DNA of 64,000 bases. It comes from Andrena cerasifolii. Lineage: Eukaryota; Arthropoda; Insecta; Hymenoptera; Andrenidae. Location: contig NC_135120.1 in NCBI RefSeq assembly GCF_050908995.1, forward strand, positions 2,555,433-2,619,432. Direction: 5' to 3'. The number at the start of each line of letters is the position of its first letter. Position 1 is the stretch's first letter. The position numbers and the translations under genes are program-made. This document shows, piece after piece, positions 34,630 to 45,364 of the stretch. The notes under the pieces are model-generated. The model searched no databases, was not told the DNA's origin, and was given only the letters and a program-made list of their open reading frames with translations.

Positions 34630-34879
34630 TATGACCCCTGTATGAACTTAAGATCTTTTATGGGAATATAATTTAACTATTTATAAAAAATGTGCACTGG
34701 CACAAACTGTTATACAGAATATCATCATATGACCACTAGATTCACGCTTTAAAATTTTATGAAGATCCGAATAGGACCCATCGTAGAGTTTCCTTTTTAC
34801 AAGATTTTTAGTCAAATGCACCCATACATAGCGAAGTTTGAAATTCACTTTCTGATAAACCAGATCTGCACAGCTAGGT

Positions 34880-35100
34880 TGGGACAGGCAAGAGCGGTCT
34901 CAATTGCTCGCGACCAAAGCCAAGAGCGACCCCGTAAGCAGTTCCCCCACTCTGTGGCCACTAGCTGTGTTCCTGACGTACGATCACTCCCCACCACAAC
35001 ACTGTTGCTCATGAAGGAGTGGCTTAGCGCTTTAAAACTGGATCCAGACCTGAATGCCTATACGCTGAGCAGGCTGAGCGCGCACAAATGACGCATGCGG
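34880..35100. repeat. Dispersed repeat family R2, more complete copy
   Basis: It contains the two blocks seen apart at 435-530 and 1140-1200 in one piece. It ends near GGATCCAGACCTGAATGCCTATACG, a stretch that recurs inverted at about 36478-36505 (CGTATACTCATTCAGGTCTGGATCAG). Confidence 0.5.
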
Positions 35101-35194
35101 AGGGGTGGAAAGTGCCTTGTGTCTTTCTTCACCAACTTCTGTGCTTAGCTTAGCCCAATCCGCAGTCATAAAGATGCTATCGAAGGAACTCTCC

Positions 35195-35590
35195 CTCGTG
35201 GAGAGACACAGGAAGAAAAGGCGTAGTCCGCTGGGCCTCGGGGAGCAGATATTGCTGTGAAAAGGGCCTCTTCAAGAGAGTGACCGTTTGGGAGGTATGC
35301 AGGGTAGATTGGTTAGGTTAGGACCAATCGGACTTCAAGCCCACCTTCTCTCATACGGAATACGTCACAAGTGCTTTTGTTTTGATATTGGAGCGCGTGT
35401 ACATTCCGAAATGATAAGGGATCCGTCTCCAATTTAAAAGGAAGACGACGCAGGCGGGGTCATTCGCAGTGAGCGGACTATCCTTTTTCTTCAGGTGTTC
35501 CTCCACAGAGCGTATTGCAACCCCCGCGAGTAATCTCGTGTTATTTATTAATACAGCAGCGATAACAAGAAGTGTATTCACCTTTTGTTC
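35195..35590. repeat. Copy of repeat family F (GAGAGACACAGGAAGAAA type)
   Basis: It shares GAGAGACACAGGAAGAAAAGG..TAGTCCGCTG and the AAGGGATC.GTCT..AATTT block with the loops of 39519-43351, 53440-53545 and 60545-60985. This copy is interrupted by unrelated bases and is not a clean hairpin. Confidence 0.55.
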
Positions 35591-37101
35591 AGACCTAACC
35601 CAGACTCCGATATTCCCCTTTTATGGAATGTAATATAGTACGACTGCGTTAATACAGTTTATTTTGAATAGAATATTGGTTTATTTTTTATTGCACCATT
35701 AGTCGACCAAGCGCTCCCACCTACCTGAAACCAGGCGCATCGCGCGATGTTTGTCACCGTGCTCCAACTACATAGAGTTTTTCAATCTCCGCCAATTAAA
35801 GAAACTTAATGAACAGAGAATTCACCACAGAAGAAGGATATATTTTTTTTTCAAATTCTTTTATACTTTAACCGGACATCAAATTTGCAAAAGAAAAACA
35901 TTTCTATTATGTTTATGTTGCAAACACCTCTCTCGGAATACAAAAGCAATTCATTCACACAGAGCTATCCTGCTTGATTAAAAGAAAAAGACACAAGTCC
36001 GTACCTTCAATAATTTAGGAGATTAAAATTCATTTCTGAAGCCGTTTCGTAAGAATCATCGAAAACAGGAAACTTTGATAATTTATATTTTTAAACAATT
36101 TCAAATCTGGAAAAATGAGGACTTACCCCTCTCTAATTTCATATGGTCTACAATATATTACACTAGTATCATGAATATCCCAGACATCGAGGATTTCAGA
36201 AAAGTATTTCATATGCTTCTATCTTCCACGAATCCACGCTGAGCGCAATGCACTCCAAACTCCCTTTGATGTGTGGAAGAAAACCGACAACGGTCGGCTC
36301 AGGCCATGTGTCTTCGCCGGCATTCGCGAATAGGGTCGCATACGTCGAGTCACCACGAATGACACGTCCACACTAACATATGCGTTCGCGCTCACCCTTT
36401 CTGACGTAGAAGCATGCGGTCCTGGCTACCGTTTCACCCGTCAATAACAGAATATTCGTGCGCGTTCAGCCTTGCTCAACGTATACTCATTCAGGTCTGG
36501 ATCAGGCTTAAGACGCTCTTTCCCCATGCACTCGAAAATTTTTGCCCGGCCGGCATTCAACCTTCACGACTGTTATGAACGAAGCCTTGAACGAAAAAAT
36601 TGTGTTGTTCATTTGTCACTTATTTTGGCACGGGGAGTAATCATTTTGTCGGTTGTGTTATGAACTCATACCTTGTATTTTTAATATAATTTTCTAAGCT
36701 CTGATGTATACTTGTGACATGTTTTAGACAATGCACATTGGTGTCGTAATTGAAACCAATATAAAGTACCCATGAATATTTGATGAACGACATTTGATTC
36801 TGAACATCCAATATGTGCTATTATATACTATTAGTATTTTATGATAAAAATTTATATTCTTCGTAAACGTGCAAAATACGAAAATTTATGTACTTATTTT
36901 CAAGTACAATTATCAAGTGTTTACATTTAACATTTTGCAAACGTATTTCTATAAACAATTATTGTGCAAAAGTTAAAGCAAACTAAAGTGCTACATCTCG
37001 GGTTTCGTCCTTGTCAGTATATATTAATGTAACTGATTAATAATGTAATAATCGGTAAATTAATCAGAGCAGAAATTAATTACAATACCTGTTAATTCCA
37101 G
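35591..37101. other. Intron sequence upstream of GCN2 exon 4
   Basis: Mostly AT-rich. Family R2 sequence is at about 36470-36570. The final acceptor region TACCTGTTAATTCCAG/G lies at 37101. No additional exon was found. Confidence 0.5.
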
Positions 37102-37615
37102 GTGGTTATTAAACCATGACCCTAGTCAACGACCTACAGCTCAAGAACTTCTCTCTTCGGAATATCTCCCCCCGCCACGACTTGAAGAAACAGAATTGCA
37201 AGAAATGATTCGACGCACACTTTCAAACAATCAAAGCAAAGCGTATAAATATCTCATTTCTTGCTGTTTTATGCAAGAAGTCACACCAGCAGACGATATT
37301 ACTTACGACATGAATTTACCCAATAGGGGTCACGTAAATCTTTTGTCATGGAAGAAGCATCAGGAGGGAGTGATATGCAAAGTAACCGAGATTTTCCAAA
37401 GACACGGCGGTGTTTATTTGGAGACACCACTTTTGATGCCAAAATCGCGTCAATTCTGTAGTTTTTCAGATTCTAGTGTAAAATTAATGACTCGTACTGG
37501 AAACGTTGTTTGTATCCCTCATGATTTGCGTGCCTCTTTTGCAAGATACATTGTATGGAATAACGTGCCACATATCAGAAGATATGCTATTGAAAGAGTC
37601 TTTAGGGAAAAGAAG
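37102..37615 (+). CDS. GCN2 (EIF2AK4): GCN2-like kinase, exon joining kinase C-lobe to HisRS-like domain
   Basis: The exon begins with the alphaI end of the kinase domain (WLLNHDPSQRPTAQELL), where the arginine of RPT is the conserved kinase subdomain XI residue. It continues through LPPPRLEETELQEMIRRTL into the histidyl-tRNA-synthetase-like domain that senses uncharged tRNA. There LSWKKHQEGVICKVTEIF and FQRHGGVYLETPLLMP correspond to the region around synthetase motif 1, and LRASFARYIVWNNVPHIRRY and ERVFREKK to motif 2. The acceptor ATTCCAG/G at 37101/37102 accepts phase 2, and the donor AAGAAG/GTATTT after 37615 is phase 0. The next exon was not found in the remaining 26 kb. Confidence 0.95.
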
Positions 37616-37678
37616 GTATTTATAGACTTATTTATATCTACTATAGATTATAGATCATAAAAATTGTGGCAATTTATT

Positions 37679-37711
<33 letters not shown>
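37679..37711. repeat. TA microsatellite
   Basis: About 15 TA units followed by TGTGTG, 64 bases downstream of the exon 4 donor. Confidence 0.95.
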
Positions 37712-37715
<4 letters not shown>

Positions 37716-38107
37716 ATTTATATTATAGTAATTTCTTTACAATAGGAAATAACGAATTTTTATGTTGTATAATACATAATACTATATAATAAGACGCATA
37801 AGGGGTAACATACACCTGGGAGGCGAAGAAGTAGAATGAATTTGAAGAATTTTTTTTCGGTGAAGAAATGTTTTCTTCAAAGAAACATTAGATACATTAG
37901 AAAGGTCGCACTTTTATCTATAAAATGTGAATTTTTCATTAAAAAATTCGGAAAAGAAGCTGCGTGGTAGCTGTTTCCATACAACGGTTTTTTCGGAAAA
38001 GGCGTCTGCCGTAACCATAATATTTTCGCTGTTTTTCTGAAACAGAAAAGAAAAAAAAATCTTAAAATAGACCAAAAATCTGATCCTTCTCGTACCCGGT
38101 TCTTTTT

Positions 38108-38236
38108 TTAAATTTTTCGCAAAGGGGCGTGCATTTAAACATAGAAATTGACTTTATAACTGATAGTGAGAAAAGTCATAAAGTCGATTCCTATATTCAA
38201 ATGCACGCCCCTTTGCGAAAAATTGCAAAAATTAAT
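38108..38236. repeat. Hairpin with arms of about 55 bp
   Basis: TTTTTCGCAAAGGGGCGTGCATTTAAA at about 38116 is mirrored by TTCAAATGCACGCCCCTTTGCGAAAAA near 38198-38225, with TTGACTTTATAACT and AGTCATAAAGTCGA pairing further in. Only a small loop remains near 38165. No clear target duplication. Confidence 0.75.
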
Positions 38237-39995
38237 ATCCATAGTTTTCAGCGTAGGTATACTCCCCCACCCCCGTACATACCATACTCCTCGACGATTA
38301 TAGAGGGTGTAAACAGTATACCCGTTAACTTTTTTAAAGGGTGGTAGGGGAGTTAAAATGGAACATAAAATATCGTCTGACATAGTGTCCGATCTGCTAT
38401 CATTTTACAGTAATAATGTCTTAAAGGTAACATGTTATACACTGAACTAATAGCCGCAGGATTCCATAATTGTGCAGATACATATATACCATATCGACGT
38501 TCGTTTAAAAAAACAACACGTTTCAGTTTGCCACGTAAAGAAGCACATTCCATCGTTTCTGACGAATATTAACACTTTTGGTTTACCGCCGCGAAAACTA
38601 GCATATTTGACTGCTTACGAGAGAATTCCCGAACCCGAAAATTCAAAAAATTCTGAAACTTTGTGGATATGTAGGGGATTTCCTGCTGATTACAACGCAA
38701 TTTTTTTTGCTGCCCAAAATCACTTTAAGGGGGTGAAATTAACCCCTGAAGATTCGACTATTTTTCGATTTTATTTTATAACACACAATCCGTAAAAGAT
38801 AGAGAAAAAGTTTCAAGACAAAAGTTACTTCTTTTAATTAGATTTATCAAACCGTAAAAGTTTTATCAATTGTTTAAACAATTAGAAAAAAGTTATAAAC
38901 AAAAATATGAATAATGTTTTCTAAAAATCGGGTTTTCGCGTGAAATCTGAACTGGATGTTTAAATAATTATGAAACAGCATAATCCATATTTTTTTACAT
39001 ATAATTTCAACTATTGTTGTATTGCGGAACTGTGCTCCGCGACAATCGAAGAACTTTTGGATCCTATTGTAACGTGCCTTAAGCTGCACAAACAGCAATC
39101 TTTTTCTAACATTTATTAGGAAATAATACGCGACGCGTAGTAAGAAAATAAGATAATTTATATACTTTTGTGTCTAATTACACTTGGGGCATTGAAATAA
39201 GTGCATACGAATTATTTCCTTATCATTATAAGAATTAAGAATTATTTCTTTATCATTCGTTAAGAATACTAATATATGTATTCTCATTATTAATGCTCGA
39301 GAGAACAATTGGCATGAAATGATACTTTGATGGGAGACAAAAGTAGGTATATATTCACATCACACAAGTGTTTTCAATGTTCTCTAACTAATCGCTTATT
39401 AAACGCGATTATTAAACGCGAATTCATTATTTTCGAGGAAAATAAAGACGATCCATTTTAATAAGATATTTCACTGTTCAAACATGTTTTCTTCAGACGT
39501 GATAAAATAAGATACATACAGGGTGTCCCAAAAATGTCGGAGTTCCTTGAAAGGGGTGACTCAGGGGGTGATTTGAAACAACTTTTTCCTCAGCGAAAAT
39601 ATTGTACGAAGCTTCGTTAACGAGATATTAACAAAAAACCCCGACCAATCAGAGCGCGCGCCTTCCGCCCGAGCTCCCGTTGTAGCGTTGGCTACGCGGT
39701 AGGCGGCTACGCTTGTACTACGAAGGTACGAACAAGCAAGTCGGCATGCATCGAAGGAAACCGCGTTAGACAGTTTTTTTTTTAAAGCAGAATCTTAAAT
39801 AATAATTGTTTGAAGTGAGAGGACAAGAAATACGCAAATTTCATTTTCAAATAAGGCATAAACGAAAAGGTAATGTAACAAAAAATGTACGACAAGTGAT
39901 CATAATTCATTATTGAGATAAAAATCCGTAGTTTAATCAAGGCCAACATAACTAAATTTAAACAATAATAATAGGTGTATGAATAAATTATTTCA

Positions 39996-40113
39996 GACTG
40001 GATTTACATAATCGGTATAAAGCAACCGAATTTCTATCGCAGTGATATTCGTAAGCTACCAGAAAAATGGCAAAAGGTAATTAACAATAATGGAAATTAT
40101 TTCGATGATTGAG
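39996..40113 (+). pseudogene. Mariner transposase C-terminal tail, left arm
   Basis: The frame reads DWIYIIGIKQPNFYRSDIRK then LPEKWQKVINNNGNYFDD and a stop. Mariner transposases end in a very similar way: a WI...FY.RGI..LPE.W.K.....G.YF pattern. Nothing upstream encodes the DDD catalytic core. An inverted copy lies in the right arm at about 42755-42872. Confidence 0.75.
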
Positions 40114-40539
40114 TTGTTTTCATATTTTTTAAATCAAACTGTTATTGAACCCTAAAATCGAACAGAATTTATTTCTACACATAATAATCATTAATAAATT
40201 AAATAACACTCACCCCTTCGGGCATTCCTTTCCTTCCTTTTCGGAAACCTGTGTCACTATGTAGGTCACTGTGTCGATCCTGGTCATCGGTGGACGAAAA
40301 GATTTATGGTAGGGTTGCGCCCAGTGCTCAGCTGATCGCAGGTACACGACACCACCCGAAGGTAAGGATCGCAACGTCAAGTGCGTCCGGGTTAATGTAC
40401 CGAATATTTACTTCACTGCACGGCCACTAACACTGATCACTTAATTTACTTTTCATGGAACTTGTTGTTCCTATGTTATAAAATTGGTGGCACTGAAAGG
40501 GGCCGATTACTGTTAATTGTGCAGTTGCTCGATGTGACC

Positions 40540-40822
40540 ACCCTCAGCGTCTATGCACGCCTTGCGGCATCATTGACTCCGTTGAGAATAATCTTGACGC
40601 CAAACGCCGAATCGTACCCTCGCTGGGGGTTTAGATGTGCGAGTATTCCCGTGCAAACGCTCGCACAGTAGAACTTGCGTCCCCGTTGATCTGGGCGTAC
40701 ACCCAGAACATGGCGTAACATTCTTCAGCGGAGAACATTTCTGGGACGAGATTGCTAGCTGACTGACAGGATTTTTTCCAAACAACTTCCTCTACCCCCA
40801 AGTAGTTTCTCTCGTTCCATCA
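40540..40822 (-). pseudogene. Transposase N-terminal helix-turn-helix remnant, left arm
   Basis: This is the inverted counterpart of 42049-42324 in the right arm, slightly diverged so that its best open frame is shifted. It points away from the element centre, opposite to the C-terminal tail in the same arm. The tail and head of a transposase have therefore been brought into divergent positions. It is too short to be functional. Confidence 0.6.
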
Positions 40823-42048
40823 TGAGTTAACTCCCACCAGGACAAAAGGCTTTAGGTAAAAAGACGCCAGCACATTTTTTAAATACACGTGGTTTGCAGA
40901 AGTGCAACGAACGACCCATCCTACACTTTCACAAAAGCCCGCGCTCCGTCCTTTTACTGCCAATGTATCCGTTGCTTCGAGATAGAGAGCAGACACCACG
41001 TGTTTCGGTTCGAAAGGGCCCGAAGACAAGAGAAACAGAAAGTCTTCGAGTTGCTATAAAGAAGAAAAGGCATACCATTCCTGTTTCCGTTTTCGAATAC
41101 CCTGAGTTCTCTACCGCCGACTCGCGGGACAATACGGTCATAAACCGCGACCCTGGCGAAATGCTTTGGCCGACCAGCCTGATTAATTTTAAATACGTCT
41201 CGCGGAGAGACACAGGAAGAAAGGGGGTAACTCGCTGACTGCGCGTAGTCCCACCTGCTTCGTCCTTCCTTCCAATTAATGGCAGGACCCTTATCTCTCG
41301 ATTGATTAGATTAGGACCAATCGGACGCGTGCTTTTGTTTTCAAATTCAAGCGCGTGTTTATATTGGTGGGCCTTGGGGAGGAGACATGGCTGAGAAGAA
41401 GGCCTCTTCAAAACAGTGGCCGTTTAGGAGAGATGCAGGGCAGATTGGTTAGGTTCCTACCAATCGGAATCCATGCCCACGTTTTCTCGCACGGAATACG
41501 TCAACGCGTGCTTTTGTTTTGTAAGTCTAGCGCGTGCTTATACTCGAGAGATAAGGGATCTGTCTTTAATTTGGAGGAAACACGAAGCAGGCGGGACTAC
41601 GCGCAGTAAACGAGTTACCCCCTTTCTTCCTGTATCTCTCCGCGAGACGTATTTAAAATTAATCAGGCTGGTCGGCCAAAGTATTTCGCCAGGGTCGCGG
41701 TTTTTGACCGTATTGTCCTGCGGGTGGACAATAGAGAACGATTTGTTTTGGGTAATTTATGGCTTAGCTGGTTCCGCCTCGTAGCTGACGTGAACTCAGG
41801 GTATTGGAAAACGGAAACAGGAATGGTATGCCTCTTCTTCTTTATAGCAACTCGAAGACTTTCTGTTTCTCTTCTCTTCGGGCCTTTTCAAACCGAAACA
41901 CGTGGTGTCTGCTCTCTATCTCGAAGCAACGGGTACATTGGCAGTAAAAGGACGGAGCGCGGGCTTTTGTGAAAGTGTAGGATGGGTCGTTCGTTGCACT
42001 TCTGCAAAGCACGTGTGTTTCGAAAATGTGCTGGCTTCTTAACCCATA

Positions 42049-42324
42049 ATGGAACGAGAGAAACTACTTGGGGGTAGAGGAAGTTGTTTGGAAAAATCCT
42101 GTCAGTCAGCTAGCAATCTCGTCCCAGAAATGTTCTCCGCTCAAGAATATTACGCCATGTTCTGGGTGTACGCCCGGAGCAACGGGGACGCAAGTGCTAC
42201 TGTGCGAGCGTTTGCACGGGAATACCCGCACATCCAAACCCCCAGCGAGGATACGATTCGGCGTTTGGCGTCAAGATCATTCTCAATGGAGTCAATGATG
42301 CCGCAAGGCGTGCATAGACGCTGA
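42049..42324 (+). pseudogene. Transposase N-terminal helix-turn-helix remnant, right arm
   Basis: The frame contains MFSAQEYYAMFWVYARSNGD, then AREYPHIQTPSEDTIRRLAS, which resembles the N-terminal DNA-binding region (DUF4817-type) of arthropod mariner/IS630-like transposases. It stops after 91 codons, with no DDD core following. Identification is by pattern memory; a profile search would settle it. Confidence 0.65.
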
Positions 42325-43581
42325 GGGTCGTCACATCGAGCAACTGCTCAACTAACAGTGCTCGGCCCCTTCCGGGGCCACCAATTTTATAACGTAGGAA
42401 CAACACGTTCCATGAAAAGTAAATTAAGTGATCAGTGTTAGTAGGAGTGCAGTGAAGTGAATATTCGGTACATTAACGCGGACGCACTTGACGTTGCGAC
42501 TCTTAACTTTGGATGGTGTCGTGTACCTGAGATCAGCTGTGCACTCGGCGCAACCCTACCATAAATCTTTTCGTCCACCGATGACCAGGATCGGCACAGT
42601 GACCTACTTAGTGACACAGGTTTCCGAAAAGGAAGGAAAGGAATGCCCGTAGGGGTGAGTGTTATTTAATTTATTAGTGATTATTAGGTGTAGAAATAAA
42701 TTCTTTTCGATTTTAGGGTTCAATAACAGTTTGATTTAAAAAATATGAAAACAACTCAATCATCGAAATAATTTCCATTATTGTTAATTACCTTTTACCA
42801 TTTTTCTGGTGTCTTTCGAATATCACTGCGATAGAAATTCGGTTGCTTTATACCGATTATGTAAATCCAGTCTGAAATAATTTATTCATACACCTATTAT
42901 TATTGTTTAAATTTAGTTATGATGGCCTTGATTAAACTACGGATTTTTATCTCAATAATGAATTATGATCACTTGTCGTACATTTTTTGTTACATTACCT
43001 TTTCGTTTATGCCTTGTTTGAAAATGAAATTTGCGTATTTCTTGTCCTCTCACTTCAAACAATTATTATTTAAGATTCTGCTTTAAAAAAAAAAAACTGT
43101 CTAACGCGGTTTCCTTCGATGCATGCCGACTTGCTTGTTCGTACCTTCGTAGTACAAGCGTAGCCGCCTACCGCGTAGCCAACGCTACAACGGGAGCTCG
43201 GGCGGAAGGCGCGCGCTCTGATTGGTCGGGTTTTTTTTGTTAATATCTCGTTAACGAAGCTTCGTACAATATTTTCGCTAAGGAAAAAGTTGTTTCAAAT
43301 CACCCCCTGAGTCACCCCTTTCAAGGAACTCCGACATTTTTGGGACACCCTTATACATATCCTATATATATATGTATAAGATAGGTATTATTAGTTTAAT
43401 ATGTTTGTCCTGACGACAAAAGTAATAAATGCTTCGACTCGTTATTATTGTCAGTAGTATCGGAGGCATTTGAAGAGTAAAGACTCATTAACCATACGAA
43501 ATACTAGTTAATTGTAGTTTAAGTATAGGCGTTAACAGTAAATGTACGTTAATTCTGTGTAACAAACATGTAGTTTTGGAA

Positions 43582-45277
43582 ATGGTTCCCATACATCCTG
43601 CAAATGTAATTCGTTTACTTATGACAACATTCTTAATTGAGAACAATAATGGGCCGCGTATTAATAATAGAGAAATGGAGTTATACGACATAATAAAAGA
43701 CATGATTATTAAATCGCAAGAAGACACATCATTTTCAATGGAAGCTGATGTTACATTAGAATTTTTGGAACCGTTTAGACCACAATCTGTAGAATTTGTG
43801 GATGATATGTATGTACCTACACGCGAAGATCTTTTAGAACCGATAGAGTTCAAAGAAGAGCAGTGTACATCAGAAAAAGGAGGTATTGTGACTTTAGAAT
43901 ATAAAACAAAGGTTGATGCATTTTGGAAGAGTGGTAAGAAGAGACGGCATTCTTTACAATCTGTCAAACATAAATTTCGAAAAATTTCATCCGTATATCA
44001 ATTGTATAGGCGAGTGGTAAACGATGTACTGTTATGATAAGGTGCTTCGTATCTATTTGTTTTATATCTATGCAATATTGCCTTGTTTTCATTAGATGGG
44101 AAGAAACGGTGAACAGAGGAGGGACACGTCGGGAAAAATTGTTACAAATTTCTGGATATGTGTATAATAAGTTTATTGACGGGATTGAAACTCATGCCAT
44201 TATTTATGATTTGGACCTTCGAAGATGGGCCTTACAAGCTAATGAAGAGACAGGGTTGGAAAATTTTAAAGCATCTCGACATTGGATCTGGAATTTTAAG
44301 AGAATGTATAAAATAGTTTCAAGAAAAGGGAACAAATTTATTACCAGATCATACGGTACAGGTACCACGCAATTAAATGATATTGCTTCGACTTTTGTGA
44401 ATAATGTAAAACCTCGTATTAAAGATATCGGAACAAATAATACATTCAATGCTGATGAAAGCGGATTCAATCTAGAATTACATTCGGGCCGTACTTTAGC
44501 TGAACAAGGAACCAAAAGTGTTACAGCAGTCGTACAATCTATATCCGCTACTACACATAGCTATACCATGTTCCCCACAATATCAGCTTCTGGGAAACTA
44601 CTCCCTCCGCTAATTATTGTCCTGCAGGAAAAGGATGGTAACTTTGGTCCACGTGTACAACAATCTTTGTTTCGACCGTGGAATGTTTACATACAGGCGT
44701 CCACATCTGGAAAGTTAACAGGTGAACTGGTTATGGAATGGTTAACAAACGTATATCTACCACATGCGGGATCTCGAAGCGTTCGTTTTGTTATTGGATT
44801 CGTGGTCTGGTCACTGTCCATCTACATTACGAAACGGTATACCAGCTAATCAACATGTGGAAATATTCACAATACCGAAAAAATATAGGAGTAATACAAC
44901 CGTTTGATGTATATGGTTTCCGGATATGGAAAAACTTTGTACGAAAATTTTCCGACCTTGTATTATTATTTAATTCGATGTGCAGCTAAATTCAAGGAAT
45001 AATGTAATTAAATTACAGCCTCTTATTCATAATCAACTTTCATCACCAAAGTATCACGATGTGTTTGCTTACGCATGGTATAAAAGTGGATATATTGTTG
45101 AGAAACCAAATCAGTTTGTTAAATCCAGTAGATTTCGCTTTTTCACAACAAGATTTCATACATCCACCTCGTTGTTCCATATACCGCAATATTATGCTAT
45201 CATACGATGTGCGTGGTGTAAGCAATATTTATGTATTCAACATTTTTTTGAAGAGTTTCATCACCATGAAGAATAAT
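43582..45277 (+). pseudogene. Decayed DDE_1-type (pogo/Tigger-like) transposase
   Basis: The first 153 codons (43582-44035; the ATG at 43582 is the first usable start) include a lysine/arginine-rich helix-turn-helix-like end (FWKSGKKRRHSLQSVKHKF). After about 60 non-coding bases, a second frame (44094-44770) continues RWEETVNRGGTRREKLLQIS through a second DNA-binding part, the catalytic start NADESGFNLELHSG, and ISASGKLLPPLIIVL. After about 44770 the frame shifts: LLLDSWSGHCPSTL, with the second acidic residue, is in another frame, then IQPFDVYGFRIWKNFVRKFSD and a third shift to a C-terminal part ending at 45277. The gap at 44014-44095 has GT..AG ends, but its phases do not match, so I cannot call a clean intron. 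Non-functional. Confidence 0.8.
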
Positions 45278-45364
45278 TCATAATCACCCAAGTGTTTTCA
45301 AAATTATGTAACTATACTTAAATCGCTTATTAAACGCCTGCATTGTCTCTTTTATTTGGTGAGC

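Larger units (their letters stand above)
39519..43351. mobile_element. 3.8-kb fold-back element with mariner-like remnants in both arms
   Basis: The element is TA-flanked (39517-39518 and 43352-43353), starts CAGGGTGTCCCAAAAATG and ends with its inverse (one base lost at the right end). The arms are about 1.7-1.8 kb each and near-identical. Each arm carries a mariner transposase C-terminal tail and, facing the other way, an N-terminal helix-turn-helix piece. The centre (41190-41660) is a family F hairpin. An asymmetric segment lies at about 41715-41800. The central part of a transposase is absent, so it is non-autonomous. Confidence 0.85.

Noticed and set aside
38472..38795. 107-codon frame ending AQNHFKGVKLTPEDST, partly repeated on the minus strand at 47547-47873
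   Set aside because: It lies in the terminal inverted repeats. The shared part is short, the two frames differ upstream, and the 47-kb copy is frame-broken. Conservation is explained by DNA identity.
44014..44095. Possible intron in the DDE_1-type transposase gene
   Set aside because: GT...AG ends exist, but neither candidate donor phase matches the acceptor, so it may be an insertion or frameshift in a decayed gene.
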